Positions 15,118 through 21,551 of a DNA stretch of 40,875 nucleotides are shown here, piece after piece. The notes beneath the pieces were generated by a model, which was not told where the DNA came from, ran no database searches, and worked only from the letters and a program-made list of their open reading frames with translations. The first letter of the stretch is position 1. Each line of letters opens with the position of its first letter. Made by a program: the position numbers and the translations under genes. Source of the DNA: Methylobacteriaceae bacterium. Its GTDB lineage: Bacteria; Pseudomonadota; Alphaproteobacteria; Rhizobiales; Beijerinckiaceae. Where the stretch lies: positions 1-40,875 of the forward strand of contig CANEZL010000043.1 in the NCBI GenBank assembly GCA_947444195.1, given 5' to 3'.

Positions 15118-15828
15118 ATGACCGATCTCTTCGAGACGATCCGCAGGGTGCTGGTGCCCATCCACAAGGAGGGCTACCCCTTCATCCTGATCGGCATCGT
15201 GCTGACGGTGCTGGCCGGCTACTTCTCGCAGTTCTTCGGCTGGATCTTCCTGATCCTGACCCTGTGGGTCTGCTACTTCTTCCGCGATCCGGAGCGGGTC
15301 ACCCCCGTCGAGGACGGGCTCGTGGTGTCGCCGGCGGACGGGCGGGTCAACCTCATCGCCACCGTGCTGCCGCCCCCCGAACTGGACCTGCCGCAGGTGC
15401 CGATGACGCGGGTCTCCGTGTTCATGAACGTGTTCGACTGCCACGTGAACCGGGTGCCCGTGACCGGCCGTATCGGCCAGATCCACTACACGCCGGGCCT
15501 GTTCCTCAACGCCGAGCTCGACAAGGCGAGCGAGGACAACGAGCGCAACGGCCTCGTCATCGAGACGCAGCACAGGGGCGCGCCGGTGCGCGTCGGCGTC
15601 GTGCAGATCGCCGGCCTCGTGGCGCGGCGCATCGTCGGCTTCGTCAGCGCGGGCGAGACCCTGCAGGTGGGCGAGCGCTTCGGACTGATCCGCTTCGGCT
15701 CGCGCGTGGACGTCTACCTGCCCGAGGGCACCCGCGTCCTCGTCGGGCTCGGCCAGAAGGCGGTGGCGGGCGAGACCGTGCTCGCCGATCTCGCCGCCGG
15801 GCCCGAGCGGGCCTTCCGGCGGATCTGA
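15118..15828 (+). CDS. psd: phosphatidylserine decarboxylase proenzyme
   Basis: This 236-residue enzyme converts phosphatidylserine to phosphatidylethanolamine at the inner membrane. It has a hydrophobic N-terminal region with two membrane segments (about 21-55), then the conserved DPERVTPVEDGLVVSPADGR and FMNVFDCHVNRVPV blocks. The self-cleavage site is Gly194-Ser195 in IRFGSRVDVYLP; serinolysis there creates the pyruvoyl cofactor on the alpha chain. The short alphaproteobacterial form (about 230 residues) matches this length. It is 19 bases upstream of pssA on the same strand. The order psd-pssA puts the second enzyme first, an arrangement common in this class. Confidence 0.96.
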   Translation: MTDLFETIRRVLVPIHKEGYPFILIGIVLTVLAGYFSQFFGWIFLILTLWVCYFFRDPERVTPVEDGLVVSPADGRVNLIATVLPPPELDLPQVPMTRVSVFMNVFDCHVNRVPVTGRIGQIHYTPGLFLNAELDKASEDNERNGLVIETQHRGAPVRVGVVQIAGLVARRIVGFVSAGETLQVGERFGLIRFGSRVDVYLPEGTRVLVGLGQKAVAGETVLADLAAGPERAFRRI

Positions 15829-15847
15829 GCGAGACCAGGGGGGCCGC

Positions 15848-16690
15848 ATGGACGATCTCTTCCCGCCCTTCGAGCCGGATCCGAACGAGCCGCGCCCGCG
15901 CCGGTTCAAGCCGGTTCCGTTCCGGATGATCGCGCCCAACATGATCACCCTGATGGCGCTCTGCCTCGGGCTGACCGCGATCCGTCTCGCCTTCGAGGGC
16001 AAGTTCGAGCCCGCGGTCATCGCCATCGTTGTGGCGGGCGTGCTCGACGGGATCGACGGGCGGGTGGCGCGCCTGCTCAAAGGCACCTCGCGCTTCGGCG
16101 CCGAGCTCGATTCGCTGGCCGACTTCGTGAATTTCGGCTGCGCGCCGGCCCTGATCCTCTACGGCTTCGCCCTGCACAATCTGAAGTCGCTCGGCTGGAT
16201 CGTGGCGCTGATCTTCGCCATCGCCATGGGTCTCCGGCTCGCCCGCTTCAACGCGATGCTGGACGATCCCAGCCGGCCGGAATGGAAGAAGGACTTCTTC
16301 GTCGGCATGCCGGCGCCGGCCGGGGCGCTCACGGCGATGCTGCCGCTCTACCTGCATTTCCTCGGGCTCGACGCCGGGTCCTGGGGCACGCCGGCGATCC
16401 TCGTCTACGTGCTCTGCATCGCGCTCCTCGTCGTCTCCACGGTGCCGACCTTCTCCGGCAAGACCATGGGCAAGCGGGTGCCGCGGGCCTACGTGCTGCC
16501 GATCTTCCTGGCGGGGGTCGCGGCCTTCGGCGTGCTGATCAGCTTCCCCTTCGAGGCACTCGTGGCGATCAGCCTCACCTATCTCGCCACGATCCCCGTG
16601 GGCGCCGCCCAGTATCGCCGCCGCCAGAAGCTCGAAGCGGCGGCCGGCCCCCGCCCGCCCGAGCCGCCGCAGGTGCCGGCCGCCCCCTGA
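15848..16690 (+). CDS. pssA: CDP-diacylglycerol-serine O-phosphatidyltransferase
   Basis: This 280-residue membrane enzyme makes phosphatidylserine from CDP-diacylglycerol and serine, feeding Psd. The CDP-alcohol phosphotransferase motif is complete: Asp67, Asp70-Gly71, Ala74-Arg75, Gly84, Asp88 and Asp92 with the canonical spacing, in DGIDGRVARLLKG and GAELDSLAD. Several hydrophobic helices follow (LILYGFALH, LVAISLTYLATIPV). The charged N-terminus (DPNEPRPRRFKPVPF) should be cytosolic. It is translated from ATG 15848, preceded by an AGGGGGG-like ribosome-binding site. It forms a two-gene operon with psd, closed by a hairpin right at the stop codon. Confidence 0.96.
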   Translation: MDDLFPPFEPDPNEPRPRRFKPVPFRMIAPNMITLMALCLGLTAIRLAFEGKFEPAVIAIVVAGVLDGIDGRVARLLKGTSRFGAELDSLADFVNFGCAPALILYGFALHNLKSLGWIVALIFAIAMGLRLARFNAMLDDPSRPEWKKDFFVGMPAPAGALTAMLPLYLHFLGLDAGSWGTPAILVYVLCIALLVVSTVPTFSGKTMGKRVPRAYVLPIFLAGVAAFGVLISFPFEALVAISLTYLATIPVGAAQYRRRQKLEAAAGPRPPEPPQVPAAP

Positions 16691-16724
16691 TACGATCTCC
16701 GCTCGATCGAAGCGGGGGTCGTAT
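16690..16724 (+). terminator. hairpin terminator of the psd-pssA operon
   Basis: ATACGA (16690-16695) plus CCGCT pairs with AGCGG plus TCGTAT (16719-16724), starting at the last base of pssA. The short AT-rich tail TATTA follows. It is a plausible intrinsic terminator. Confidence 0.5.
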
Positions 16725-16905
16725 TAACGGAGCCCGCGCGGCGCAGGAGCGAGGCCCGGATCCGCCATCCCGAAGGGATCGACCGGATCTGGCACGAGGG
16801 CCGGCCTCGTTCCCTTGAGCGGTGGATGAAGCGTCGCCGGCCCTGGCCGGCGGCGGCGGCGCACGCGAGGCTCGCGCCTACGAATCGGATGCCGGCGAGG
16901 TCGGG

Positions 16906-17334
16906 ATGTTGGAAGAGTTCAAGAAGTTCGCCCTGCGCGGCAACGTGGTCGACCTCGCCGTGGGCGTCATCATCGGCGCGGCCTTCGGCGCGATCGTGAC
17001 CTCGGCGGTGCAGGACCTGTTCATGCCCGTGATCGGCGCGATCACCGGCGGGCTCGACTTCTCGAACTACTACCTGCCCCTGTCCTCGAAGGTGCAGGCG
17101 GGCCTCGCCTACGCGGAGGCGAAGAAGCAGGGCGCCGTGCTCGGCTACGGGCAGTTCATCACCGTGGCGCTGAACTTCATGATCGTCGCCTTCGTGCTGT
17201 TCCTCGTCATCCGCGCGATGAACAAGCTCCAGAGCGCCGAGGAGAAGAAGCCCGAGCCCGTGGCCGAACTGCCCGCCGACGTGAAGCTGCTCGGCGAGAT
17301 CCGCGACATCCTCGCGGCCAAGCCGCGCGTCTGA
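16906..17334 (+). CDS. mscL: large-conductance mechanosensitive channel MscL
   Basis: This 142-residue inner-membrane channel opens under membrane tension and releases solutes during hypo-osmotic shock. The N-terminal amphipathic helix and TM1 read LEEFKKFALRGNVVDLAVGV followed by IIGAAFGAIVTSAVQD, with TM2 at about 83-105 (FITVALNFMIVAFVLFLVI). The charged C-terminal helix bundle contains PADVKLLGEIRDILA. Length and motifs match the family. The ATG at 16906 (MLEEFKKF) is chosen because the upstream 28 in-frame residues are not conserved in type. The gene sits behind a structured 200-base leader after pssA and is probably transcribed separately. Confidence 0.97.
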   Translation: MLEEFKKFALRGNVVDLAVGVIIGAAFGAIVTSAVQDLFMPVIGAITGGLDFSNYYLPLSSKVQAGLAYAEAKKQGAVLGYGQFITVALNFMIVAFVLFLVIRAMNKLQSAEEKKPEPVAELPADVKLLGEIRDILAAKPRV

Positions 17335-17361
17335 CCGCCGGGCGTCCGATCGCGCCGCGGG

Positions 17362-17646
17362 CTATTCCGGCGGCGGCGCGCTGCGCCCGCGATCGGCCTC
17401 GGGATCGATGCCGAAGGCGTCGAGGATGCGGTCGAGGGCCTCCTCCACCGCCACCGTCCCCTCCTCGTGGGTCTTGAGGCGGGTCTCCAGCTTCTGGAGC
17501 TGGGGGGCGAAGGCGTTCGGGGGCGGCTCGTCGCCGAGGAATTCCGGCGGCCCGGCGTCGATGGCCAGCACGCTGCGCAGTTGCTGGCCGAGATGATCGC
17601 GCACGGGCTCCGGCAGCCGGGCCTCGTCATCTCCCTGATCGCCCAT
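17362..17646 (-). CDS. small acidic hypothetical protein
   Basis: This 94-residue acidic protein is of unrecognised family. An N-terminal segment reads LPEPVRDHLGQQLRSVL. A central helical part (FAPQLQKLETRLKTHEEGTV, then AVEEALDRILDAFG) could form a coiled coil, and the C-terminus is disordered. The start ATG at 17646 is preceded by GGAGATT, a usable ribosome-binding site. It is convergent with mscL, 27 bases apart. It is soluble, with no signal peptide. I do not assign a function. Confidence 0.6.
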   Translation of the reverse strand: MGDQGDDEARLPEPVRDHLGQQLRSVLAIDAGPPEFLGDEPPPNAFAPQLQKLETRLKTHEEGTVAVEEALDRILDAFGIDPEADRGRSAPPPE

Positions 17647-17701
17647 GGATAATCTCCTTGCCGTTGGTGCACGTTAACGATCCCGCCCCCGCTGTCGTTG
17701 C

Positions 17702-17724
17702 GTGCGGGTGCGCAAACCCCGCAC
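17702..17724. repeat. short hairpin in the intergenic region between two small genes
   Basis: GTGCGGG (17702-17708) pairs with CCCGCAC (17718-17724) over a 9-base loop, between the divergent genes at 17362-17646 and 17870-18139. It is a possible operator or leader structure. Confidence 0.3.
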
Positions 17725-17869
17725 CATGCGTGCCGGGCCGGGCCCGTCGGCCTTCTCACCGCGCAGCTTTCACGAGCCTGCGAGGCAACCCCGGCGGTCC
17801 GGCCGCGTTCACCGTTCAGCTAAGTCGGACCTGATACAAGCTCGGCCGCGTGGATCGGAGGTTGGACGC

Positions 17870-18139
17870 ATGCCCGTCGAGAGTTGGATCAAGCCGGACG
17901 AAGCGCCGGAGATGGCGGCCTCCGCCACGGCGATGATCGACGCGGCGCTGACCGGATCCGGCCTCGCGCGCGACACCTACTGGGCCGCCGTGCGCAAGGG
18001 CTACAACACGCCCTACAACGCCCCACCCCCGCGCAAGCGGGCCGCCGGCGACGGCGTGCTGACGATCGCGGTGAGCGCGGAGAGCGTGCCGGTCTCGCTG
18101 ATCGCGCAGGCCGCCGCGGGCGACCTCCACGCCTCCTGA
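17870..18139 (+). CDS. small hypothetical protein
   Basis: This 89-residue protein begins MPVESWIKPDEAPEM. It has a central WAAVRKGYNTPYNAPPPRKR segment and a C-terminal amphipathic part (TIAVSAESVPVSLIAQAA). No known domain is recognised and there is no signal peptide or membrane helix. The ATG at 17870 follows a GGAGG Shine-Dalgarno about eight bases upstream, which supports translation. It is divergent from the gene at 17362-17646. Function unknown. Confidence 0.6.
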   Translation: MPVESWIKPDEAPEMAASATAMIDAALTGSGLARDTYWAAVRKGYNTPYNAPPPRKRAAGDGVLTIAVSAESVPVSLIAQAAAGDLHAS

Positions 18140-18191
18140 GCGGCACCACCTGAACGGACGACGCGGCGCGGCGGGCCCCAGGCCCTCTTCG

Positions 18192-18242
18192 CCTGCCGGG
18201 GCGCTCTTGCCCTGCCGCAGCGCTCTTGCCCTGCCGGAGCGC
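18192..18242. repeat. 19-bp tandem repeat, about 2.6 copies
   Basis: Two near-identical 19-base units (18192-18210 and 18211-18229, core CGCTCTTGCCCTGCCG) are followed by a partial third copy (18230-18242). They lie in the 160-base gap before the IalB-family gene. The role is unknown; copy number may vary between strains. Confidence 0.7.
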
Positions 18243-18301
18243 AAGCGTCACTAAACGCTGTCCCCGGCGAGCCGGACGGACGCCGTTGTCAGGATCCGCC
18301 G

Positions 18302-18973
18302 ATGCGCCGTGCCCTCCGCCTGCTCCCGCTCGGAGCCCTCGTTCTCCTCGCGCCCGCCTTCCTGGCGGCGGAAGGCACGACGGCCCTCGGCATCGGCGCG
18401 GCGCGGGCGCAGGACGCGGAGCCCGCGGAAGCCCCCGCCCGGAAGGGCCGCCGCGGACGCGAGCGCGGGCAGAAGGCGACGCCCCCCGGCATGCAGCAGG
18501 CGACCCCGGTGACGGTGGTGGGCGACTGGAACGTCTTCACCAACGGCCAGGGCAGGGCGCGGCTCTGCTACGCCATCGCCCAGCCGCAGACCCGCTCGCC
18601 GAACACGCTGAAGCGCGACAGCGCCTATCTGTTCGTGACGGTGCGCAAGGGCGAGAACGTGCAGAACGAGATCGCGGTGATGCTGGGCTTCGCCCCCAAA
18701 CCCGCCGCCGCGCAGAGCAAGCCCGGAGCGGCGGCCGCTCCCACCGACCCGACCCTCACGATCGGCGCGACGCGCTACGGGCTGGTGATCAAGGACCAGA
18801 ACGCCTGGCTTCAGAACCCGGCCGAGGAGGCCAAGGTGGTGGCCGAGATGAGCGGCCGGTCGCCGAAGCTCATCGTCAAGACGGTGTCCGCCCGCGGCAA
18901 TCCCACGAGCGACGAGTACGCGCTGGCGGGCTTCGCCGAGGCGATGAAGCGCGCCCGCGAGGAGTGCAAGTAG
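18302..18973 (+). CDS. secreted IalB-family (invasion-associated locus B) protein
   Basis: This 223-residue exported protein has an Arg-containing N-terminal signal peptide (about 1-36, LLPLGALVLLAPAFLA, with ARAQ as likely cleavage site). A Lys/Arg-rich linker follows, then the IalB-type domain starting at GDWNVFTNGQGRARLCYAIA and continuing with SAYLFVTVRKGENVQNEIAV and MSGRSPKLIVKTVSARGN. The two cysteines (CYAIA and the terminal EECK) are placed as in the family and could form a disulfide. IalB proteins are periplasmic or outer-envelope proteins; the invasion name comes from Bartonella, and in free-living species the function is unknown. The transcript ends at a strong hairpin just downstream. 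Confidence 0.85.
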   Translation: MRRALRLLPLGALVLLAPAFLAAEGTTALGIGAARAQDAEPAEAPARKGRRGRERGQKATPPGMQQATPVTVVGDWNVFTNGQGRARLCYAIAQPQTRSPNTLKRDSAYLFVTVRKGENVQNEIAVMLGFAPKPAAAQSKPGAAAAPTDPTLTIGATRYGLVIKDQNAWLQNPAEEAKVVAEMSGRSPKLIVKTVSARGNPTSDEYALAGFAEAMKRAREECK

Positions 18974-18979
18974 AACGAC

Positions 18980-19015
18980 GAGACCCCCGGCGGGCCCGCG
19001 CCCGCCGGGGGTCTC
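18980..19015. terminator. strong bidirectional hairpin terminator
   Basis: GAGACCCCCGGCGGG and CCCGCCGGGGGTCTC form a perfect 15-bp stem with a 6-base loop, between the convergent genes ending at 18973 and 19047. It can serve both strands. U-tracts are absent, as is common at this GC content. Confidence 0.75.
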
Positions 19016-19046
19016 GCTCATGGTGCACCGAGCGTTAGCCCCGCGC

Positions 19047-19325
19047 TCAGACCGCCTGACGATGCGCGGCGGGGGTGGACCGATGGGCCGGGCGCGCGCG
19101 GGCCCGGAACCGCTCCCGCGCGGCGCGGGCCGCCTGCTCCGTGCTCGCGAAGACGACGCCGTCGAGACTGTCGAAGGCGCGGGCCGAGGAGAAGAAGCGC
19201 ACGCCCCGCCCCTCGGGCACGGCGATCCCGGCGGCGATCTCGCCGATCTCGATGATGCGGGAGGGGGCCGGCACGGCGCGCGGGCGCGCATCCGCCGCGA
19301 GGGCGGCGCTGATTGAACTGGACAT
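19047..19325 (-). CDS. small orphan protein under a predicted SAM-II riboswitch and leader peptide
   Basis: This 92-residue soluble protein has no family that I recognise. The conserved-looking core is IIEIGEIAAGIAVPEGRGVR, followed by FFSSARAFDSLDGVVFASTE and a helical AARAARERFRARA. The C-terminus is basic and disordered. The ATG at 19325 is preceded by GGAG (complement of 19337-19340), immediately after a hairpin at 19341-19366. Upstream on the same strand come a 25-codon leader ending in Cys-Cys-Arg-Arg (19393-19470) and a sequence matching the SAM-II riboswitch (19538-19592). This arrangement suggests control by S-adenosylmethionine and possibly by cysteine or translation state, and hence a role near sulfur amino-acid metabolism. 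That role is inference; the protein itself gives no catalytic motif. Confidence 0.7.
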   Translation of the reverse strand: MSSSISAALAADARPRAVPAPSRIIEIGEIAAGIAVPEGRGVRFFSSARAFDSLDGVVFASTEQAARAARERFRARARPAHRSTPAAHRQAV

Positions 19326-19340
19326 CTGACGAGGAACTCC

Positions 19341-19366
19341 CGAGGGCCGGCGGCAGGGCCGGCTCG
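19341..19366 (-). promoter_or_regulatory. hairpin between leader peptide and orphan gene
   Basis: On the RNA, CGAG plus CCGGC pairs with GCCGG plus CTCG, with a 2-base bulge and a 6-base loop. The 3' edge touches the GGAG ribosome-binding site of the gene at 19047-19325. It lies 26 bases past the leader-peptide stop, so ribosome position on the leader could influence folding. Confidence 0.45.
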
Positions 19367-19392
19367 TGCTGATCGAAGGGCGCGGAGGGATC

Positions 19393-19470
19393 TCAGCGTC
19401 GACAGCAGCGGCGGACCGGGACGGCGGCGCGGGCTCGGGGCTTCCGGGATAGCGTAAGGGACAGGGTCAC
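19393..19470 (-). CDS. 25-residue leader peptide ending Cys-Cys-Arg-Arg
   Basis: This short reading frame starts at GTG (19468-19470) with a near-perfect Shine-Dalgarno, AGGAGG, seven bases upstream, which is better than that of the main gene. The peptide begins MTLSLTLSRKPRAR and ends VPVRRCCRR before TGA (19393-19395). It is hydrophobic/Ser-Thr at the start and Arg-rich at the end, with tandem cysteine codons TGC-TGT near the stop. It sits between the riboswitch and the orphan gene on the same strand. Cys-rich leader peptides are known as cysteine-responsive attenuators in mycobacteria; a similar sensing role here is inference. A 10-codon frame (19467-19499) overlaps its start by GTGA. Confidence 0.6.
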   Translation of the reverse strand: MTLSLTLSRKPRARAAVPVRRCCRR

Positions 19471-19499
19471 GTGAAGTCCTCCTGGAGATGAAGGACCAT
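19467..19499 (-). CDS. possible 10-residue upstream peptide
   Basis: ATG at 19497-19499 opens a 10-codon frame (MVLHLQEDFT) whose TGA overlaps the GTG start of the Cys-Cys leader (sequence GTGA), an arrangement that permits translational coupling. The ribosome-binding site is weak (GGCGG). Evidence for translation is thin. Confidence 0.3.
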   Translation of the reverse strand: MVLHLQEDFT

Positions 19500-19534
19500 G
19501 AAGTCCGCCTGACCGAAGACGGCGTGCAGACTTC
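19500..19534 (-). promoter_or_regulatory. expression-platform hairpin downstream of the SAM-II aptamer
   Basis: GAAGTCTGC (RNA side, complement of 19526-19534) pairs with GCGGACTTC (complement of 19500-19508), nine pairs including one G-U. A second copy of GGACTTCA lies at 19471-19479, beside the leader Shine-Dalgarno, and could compete for the same GAAGTC. It is a plausible switching element. Confidence 0.45.
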
Positions 19535-19537
19535 GTG

Positions 19538-19592
19538 GTGCTTTAGCGTTTGGTCTCGCGGCGCAAGCGACGCTCTTCAAATCACCGCGGCC
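19538..19592 (-). ncRNA. SAM-II riboswitch (predicted)
   Basis: The minus-strand sequence has the conserved SAM-II elements in order. The P1 5' arm is CGCGG (19589-19585). It is followed directly by TGATTTG (19584-19578), the loop with AGCGT (19574-19570), GCTTGC (19568-19563), the P1 3' arm CCGCG (19561-19557) and the tail CGCTAAA (19548-19542). AGCGT can pair with ACGCT in the tail (19549-19545), giving the expected H-type pseudoknot. SAM-II RNAs of alphaproteobacteria bind S-adenosylmethionine and normally repress methionine-biosynthesis genes. Here the downstream genes are a leader peptide and an orphan small gene. The match was made by eye; a covariance-model search has not been run. Confidence 0.75.
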
Positions 19593-19729
19593 GGCGACCC
19601 CGATCCGGGACCGCCGACATCTCCAAAATGTGCGTTCCGCCGCCCGTCGTCAACGGAACGGTCTTTCGATTTCAGGCGTGGGCTTAGCAGGATGACCGGT
19701 GCTGCCTCGCCCTGGCAGAACCTTTGCCC

Positions 19730-20404
19730 TCAGCCCGCGCCGATCCGCCCGGCAAGGGCGCGGTAGTCGGCGACGATTGCGGCGGCGCCCGCCGCCGCGA
19801 GGTCGGCCCCGAGGGGATCGTGCCCCCAATGCCCGCCCCCGGTGAAGCCGATGACCCGCATCCCGGCAGCGCGCGCCGCCGTGACGCCGGGCACGCTGTC
19901 CTCGATCACGAGGCAGTCCGCGGGCGCGGTGCCCATGCGGGCGGCGGCGTGCAGGAACAGGTCCGGGAACGGCTTGCCGCGCGGCACCTCGACCGAGGAG
20001 AAGATCCGCCCGTCGAAGAGGGGCAGCAGACCCGTCAGGCCGAGGGAGTGGCGCAGGCGCACCGGATCGCTGCTCGAGGCCACGCAGCAGGGCAGGTCGA
20101 GGGCGGCGATCATCTCGGCCGCACCCGCCATGGCCTTCAGTTCCGCATCGAAGGCCCGCAGGGTCTCGGCCTTCACGGCCTCCACGAAGCCGTCCGGCGC
20201 GGCGACGCCGTAGTCGCGCGCGATATGGGCCATGATCGAGGGCATGGAGGTGCCGGCGAAGCGGGCGCGCACCGTCTCGACGTCGATCGCGACGCCGATG
20301 CGGTTGAGGCCACCGGTGAGGCAGGCGAGGCTGATCGGCTCGCTGTCGACGAGGACGCCGTCGCAATCGAAGATCACCAGGGCCGGCCTCGTGAGACCGT
20401 CCAT
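19730..20404 (-). CDS. HAD-superfamily hydrolase, phosphoglycolate/sugar-phosphate phosphatase-like
   Basis: This 224-residue HAD phosphatase with an alpha-helical C1 cap (beta-phosphoglucomutase/Gph-like subgroup) has motif I VIFDCDGVLVDSEP with nucleophile Asp13 and acid/base Asp15. Motif II is CCVASSSDP, the motif III Lys lies in PRGKPFPD, and motif IV is CLVIEDSVPGVTAA. It likely hydrolyses a small phosphorylated sugar or glycolate in the cytosol; the exact substrate cannot be told. The ATG at 20404 places motif I at the usual distance from the N-terminus. It is transcribed away from the small membrane-protein gene at 20552. Confidence 0.9.
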   Translation of the reverse strand: MDGLTRPALVIFDCDGVLVDSEPISLACLTGGLNRIGVAIDVETVRARFAGTSMPSIMAHIARDYGVAAPDGFVEAVKAETLRAFDAELKAMAGAAEMIAALDLPCCVASSSDPVRLRHSLGLTGLLPLFDGRIFSSVEVPRGKPFPDLFLHAAARMGTAPADCLVIEDSVPGVTAARAAGMRVIGFTGGGHWGHDPLGADLAAAGAAAIVADYRALAGRIGAG

Positions 20405-20551
20405 CTCCGCCCGTGAAGACACGCCGTTCGCCTCGTTTCCTGGAGGCCGCGGTCTGGCACGGGCCGCCCCCGCCTTCAACCGCTTGCGCTCGGCCGGAGG
20501 GAGCCATACTCCAACCTTGTCCGGACCGGGTCCGGCCCACCGGGACGCACG

Positions 20552-20872
20552 ATGCTCCGCTTCCTCAGCCGTTTCCTGGGCTTCCTGTGCCTCGCAGGCG
20601 GCTTCGTGGCGCTCGTCTACGACGGCGCCCGCTCGGTGGCCAACAACACCGTGCGGGTGACGACGCTGTCCGAGGTGCTGTTCACGGTGTTCAAGGACAA
20701 GGCCGGCGCGCTCCAGGCGAGCGTGCAGGGGCTCGCCCCCTGGCTCTGGGACCTCCTGGTGCTGCCCCTGACCCTCGCCCCGGCCTCGCTGATCGGCCTC
20801 GGTGCCGGCGCCGTCCTGCTCTGGCTCGGCCAGCCGGGCCGCGAGCCGATCGGCTTCCTGACGCGCCCCTGA
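20552..20872 (+). CDS. small two-helix membrane protein
   Basis: This 106-residue protein has two predicted membrane helices (about 3-24, FLSRFLGFLCLAGGFVALVY; about 68-92, LLVLPLTLAPASLIGLGAGAVLLWL). The soluble loop between them contains SVANNTVRVTTLSEVLFTVF, and the C-terminus is short. Such proteins are conserved among Rhizobiales but I know of no function. The ATG at 20552 is immediately followed by the first helix, which supports it. It is divergent from the HAD gene and convergent with the short LOV gene. Confidence 0.75.
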   Translation: MLRFLSRFLGFLCLAGGFVALVYDGARSVANNTVRVTTLSEVLFTVFKDKAGALQASVQGLAPWLWDLLVLPLTLAPASLIGLGAGAVLLWLGQPGREPIGFLTRP

Positions 20873-20908
20873 GGTGCGAGACGACCCGCGCCGCGGGATT
20901 GCGGGGGG

Positions 20909-21391
20909 CTACGAGACCCTGGCTTCCGCGGCGGCGAGCCGTGCCTTGAGCTGCGCGATCTCGACGGTCAGGCGGTAGCGCTCGCTCACGTCGAGCTGCG
21001 AGGCGAAGAAGTAGCGCAGGCGCCCCTCCTCGTCGTGGACGGGCCCCATGTAAAGGGCGTTGCGGAAGGTCGAGCCGTCCTTGCGGTAGTTCAGGATGTC
21101 GATGGTGATCGGCTCCTGCCGCCGCACCGCCTCGCGGATCCCGGCGACGGCCGCGGGATCGGTCTCCGGCCCCTGGAGAAAGCGGCAGTTGCGGCCCGCC
21201 ACCTCCATGCGGTCGTAGCCCGTGAGCGCCAGGAAGGCGTTGTTGGCGAAGACGATCGGGTTGTCGAACTGGCGCGGATCGGTGACGATCATCGGCATGC
21301 GCGTGGCGCGCACGGCGGCGGCGAAGGGATCGCCGCGGTTCGATTCCGCCTGCAGGTTGTCCAGCAGACGCACGGGGCCGGTGGGGTCCAT
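20909..21391 (-). CDS. short LOV blue-light photoreceptor protein
   Basis: This 160-residue protein consists almost only of a LOV domain (about 22-137). It has the flavin motif GRNCRFLQ (66-73) with photoactive Cys69, DILNYRKDGSTFRNAL (98-113) and the signalling Gln132 in FFASQLDVS. A C-terminal helix (about 137-158, heptad-like) follows but there is no effector domain, as in the short LOV proteins of Pseudomonas and Rhodobacter. All residues needed for the flavin-cysteinyl adduct are present. The start ATG at 21391 is preferred over a TTG six codons upstream. It shares a 160-base intergenic region with divergent msrA. Its LOV core is nearly the same as that of the hybrid kinase at 2659-4272, suggesting duplication within this genome. 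Confidence 0.93.
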   Translation of the reverse strand: MDPTGPVRLLDNLQAESNRGDPFAAAVRATRMPMIVTDPRQFDNPIVFANNAFLALTGYDRMEVAGRNCRFLQGPETDPAAVAGIREAVRRQEPITIDILNYRKDGSTFRNALYMGPVHDEEGRLRYFFASQLDVSERYRLTVEIAQLKARLAAAEARVS

Positions 21392-21551
21392 GCTTCTCGG
21401 CAGATCCAAACGGTCGTGACGTTTCGGGCGGCAAGCTAACGACGGTACGCGGAGCCTTCAAGACTGCCGCAGGGTTGTACCGCTTCTTCGCCGGCACGGC
21501 CTTCCCATATGTAAGGAACGATCACGGATCTGACACCCGGAGCGACACGAG

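Noticed and set aside
19666..19692. GGAAC-N17-CGTG resembling an EcfG promoter on the plus strand
   Set aside because: No gene follows on the plus strand and the -10 matches only in part.
19488..19766. Possible 92-codon plus-strand gene across the riboswitch region
   Set aside because: No ribosome-binding site of note, no family, and it runs antisense to the SAM-II elements and into the HAD gene.
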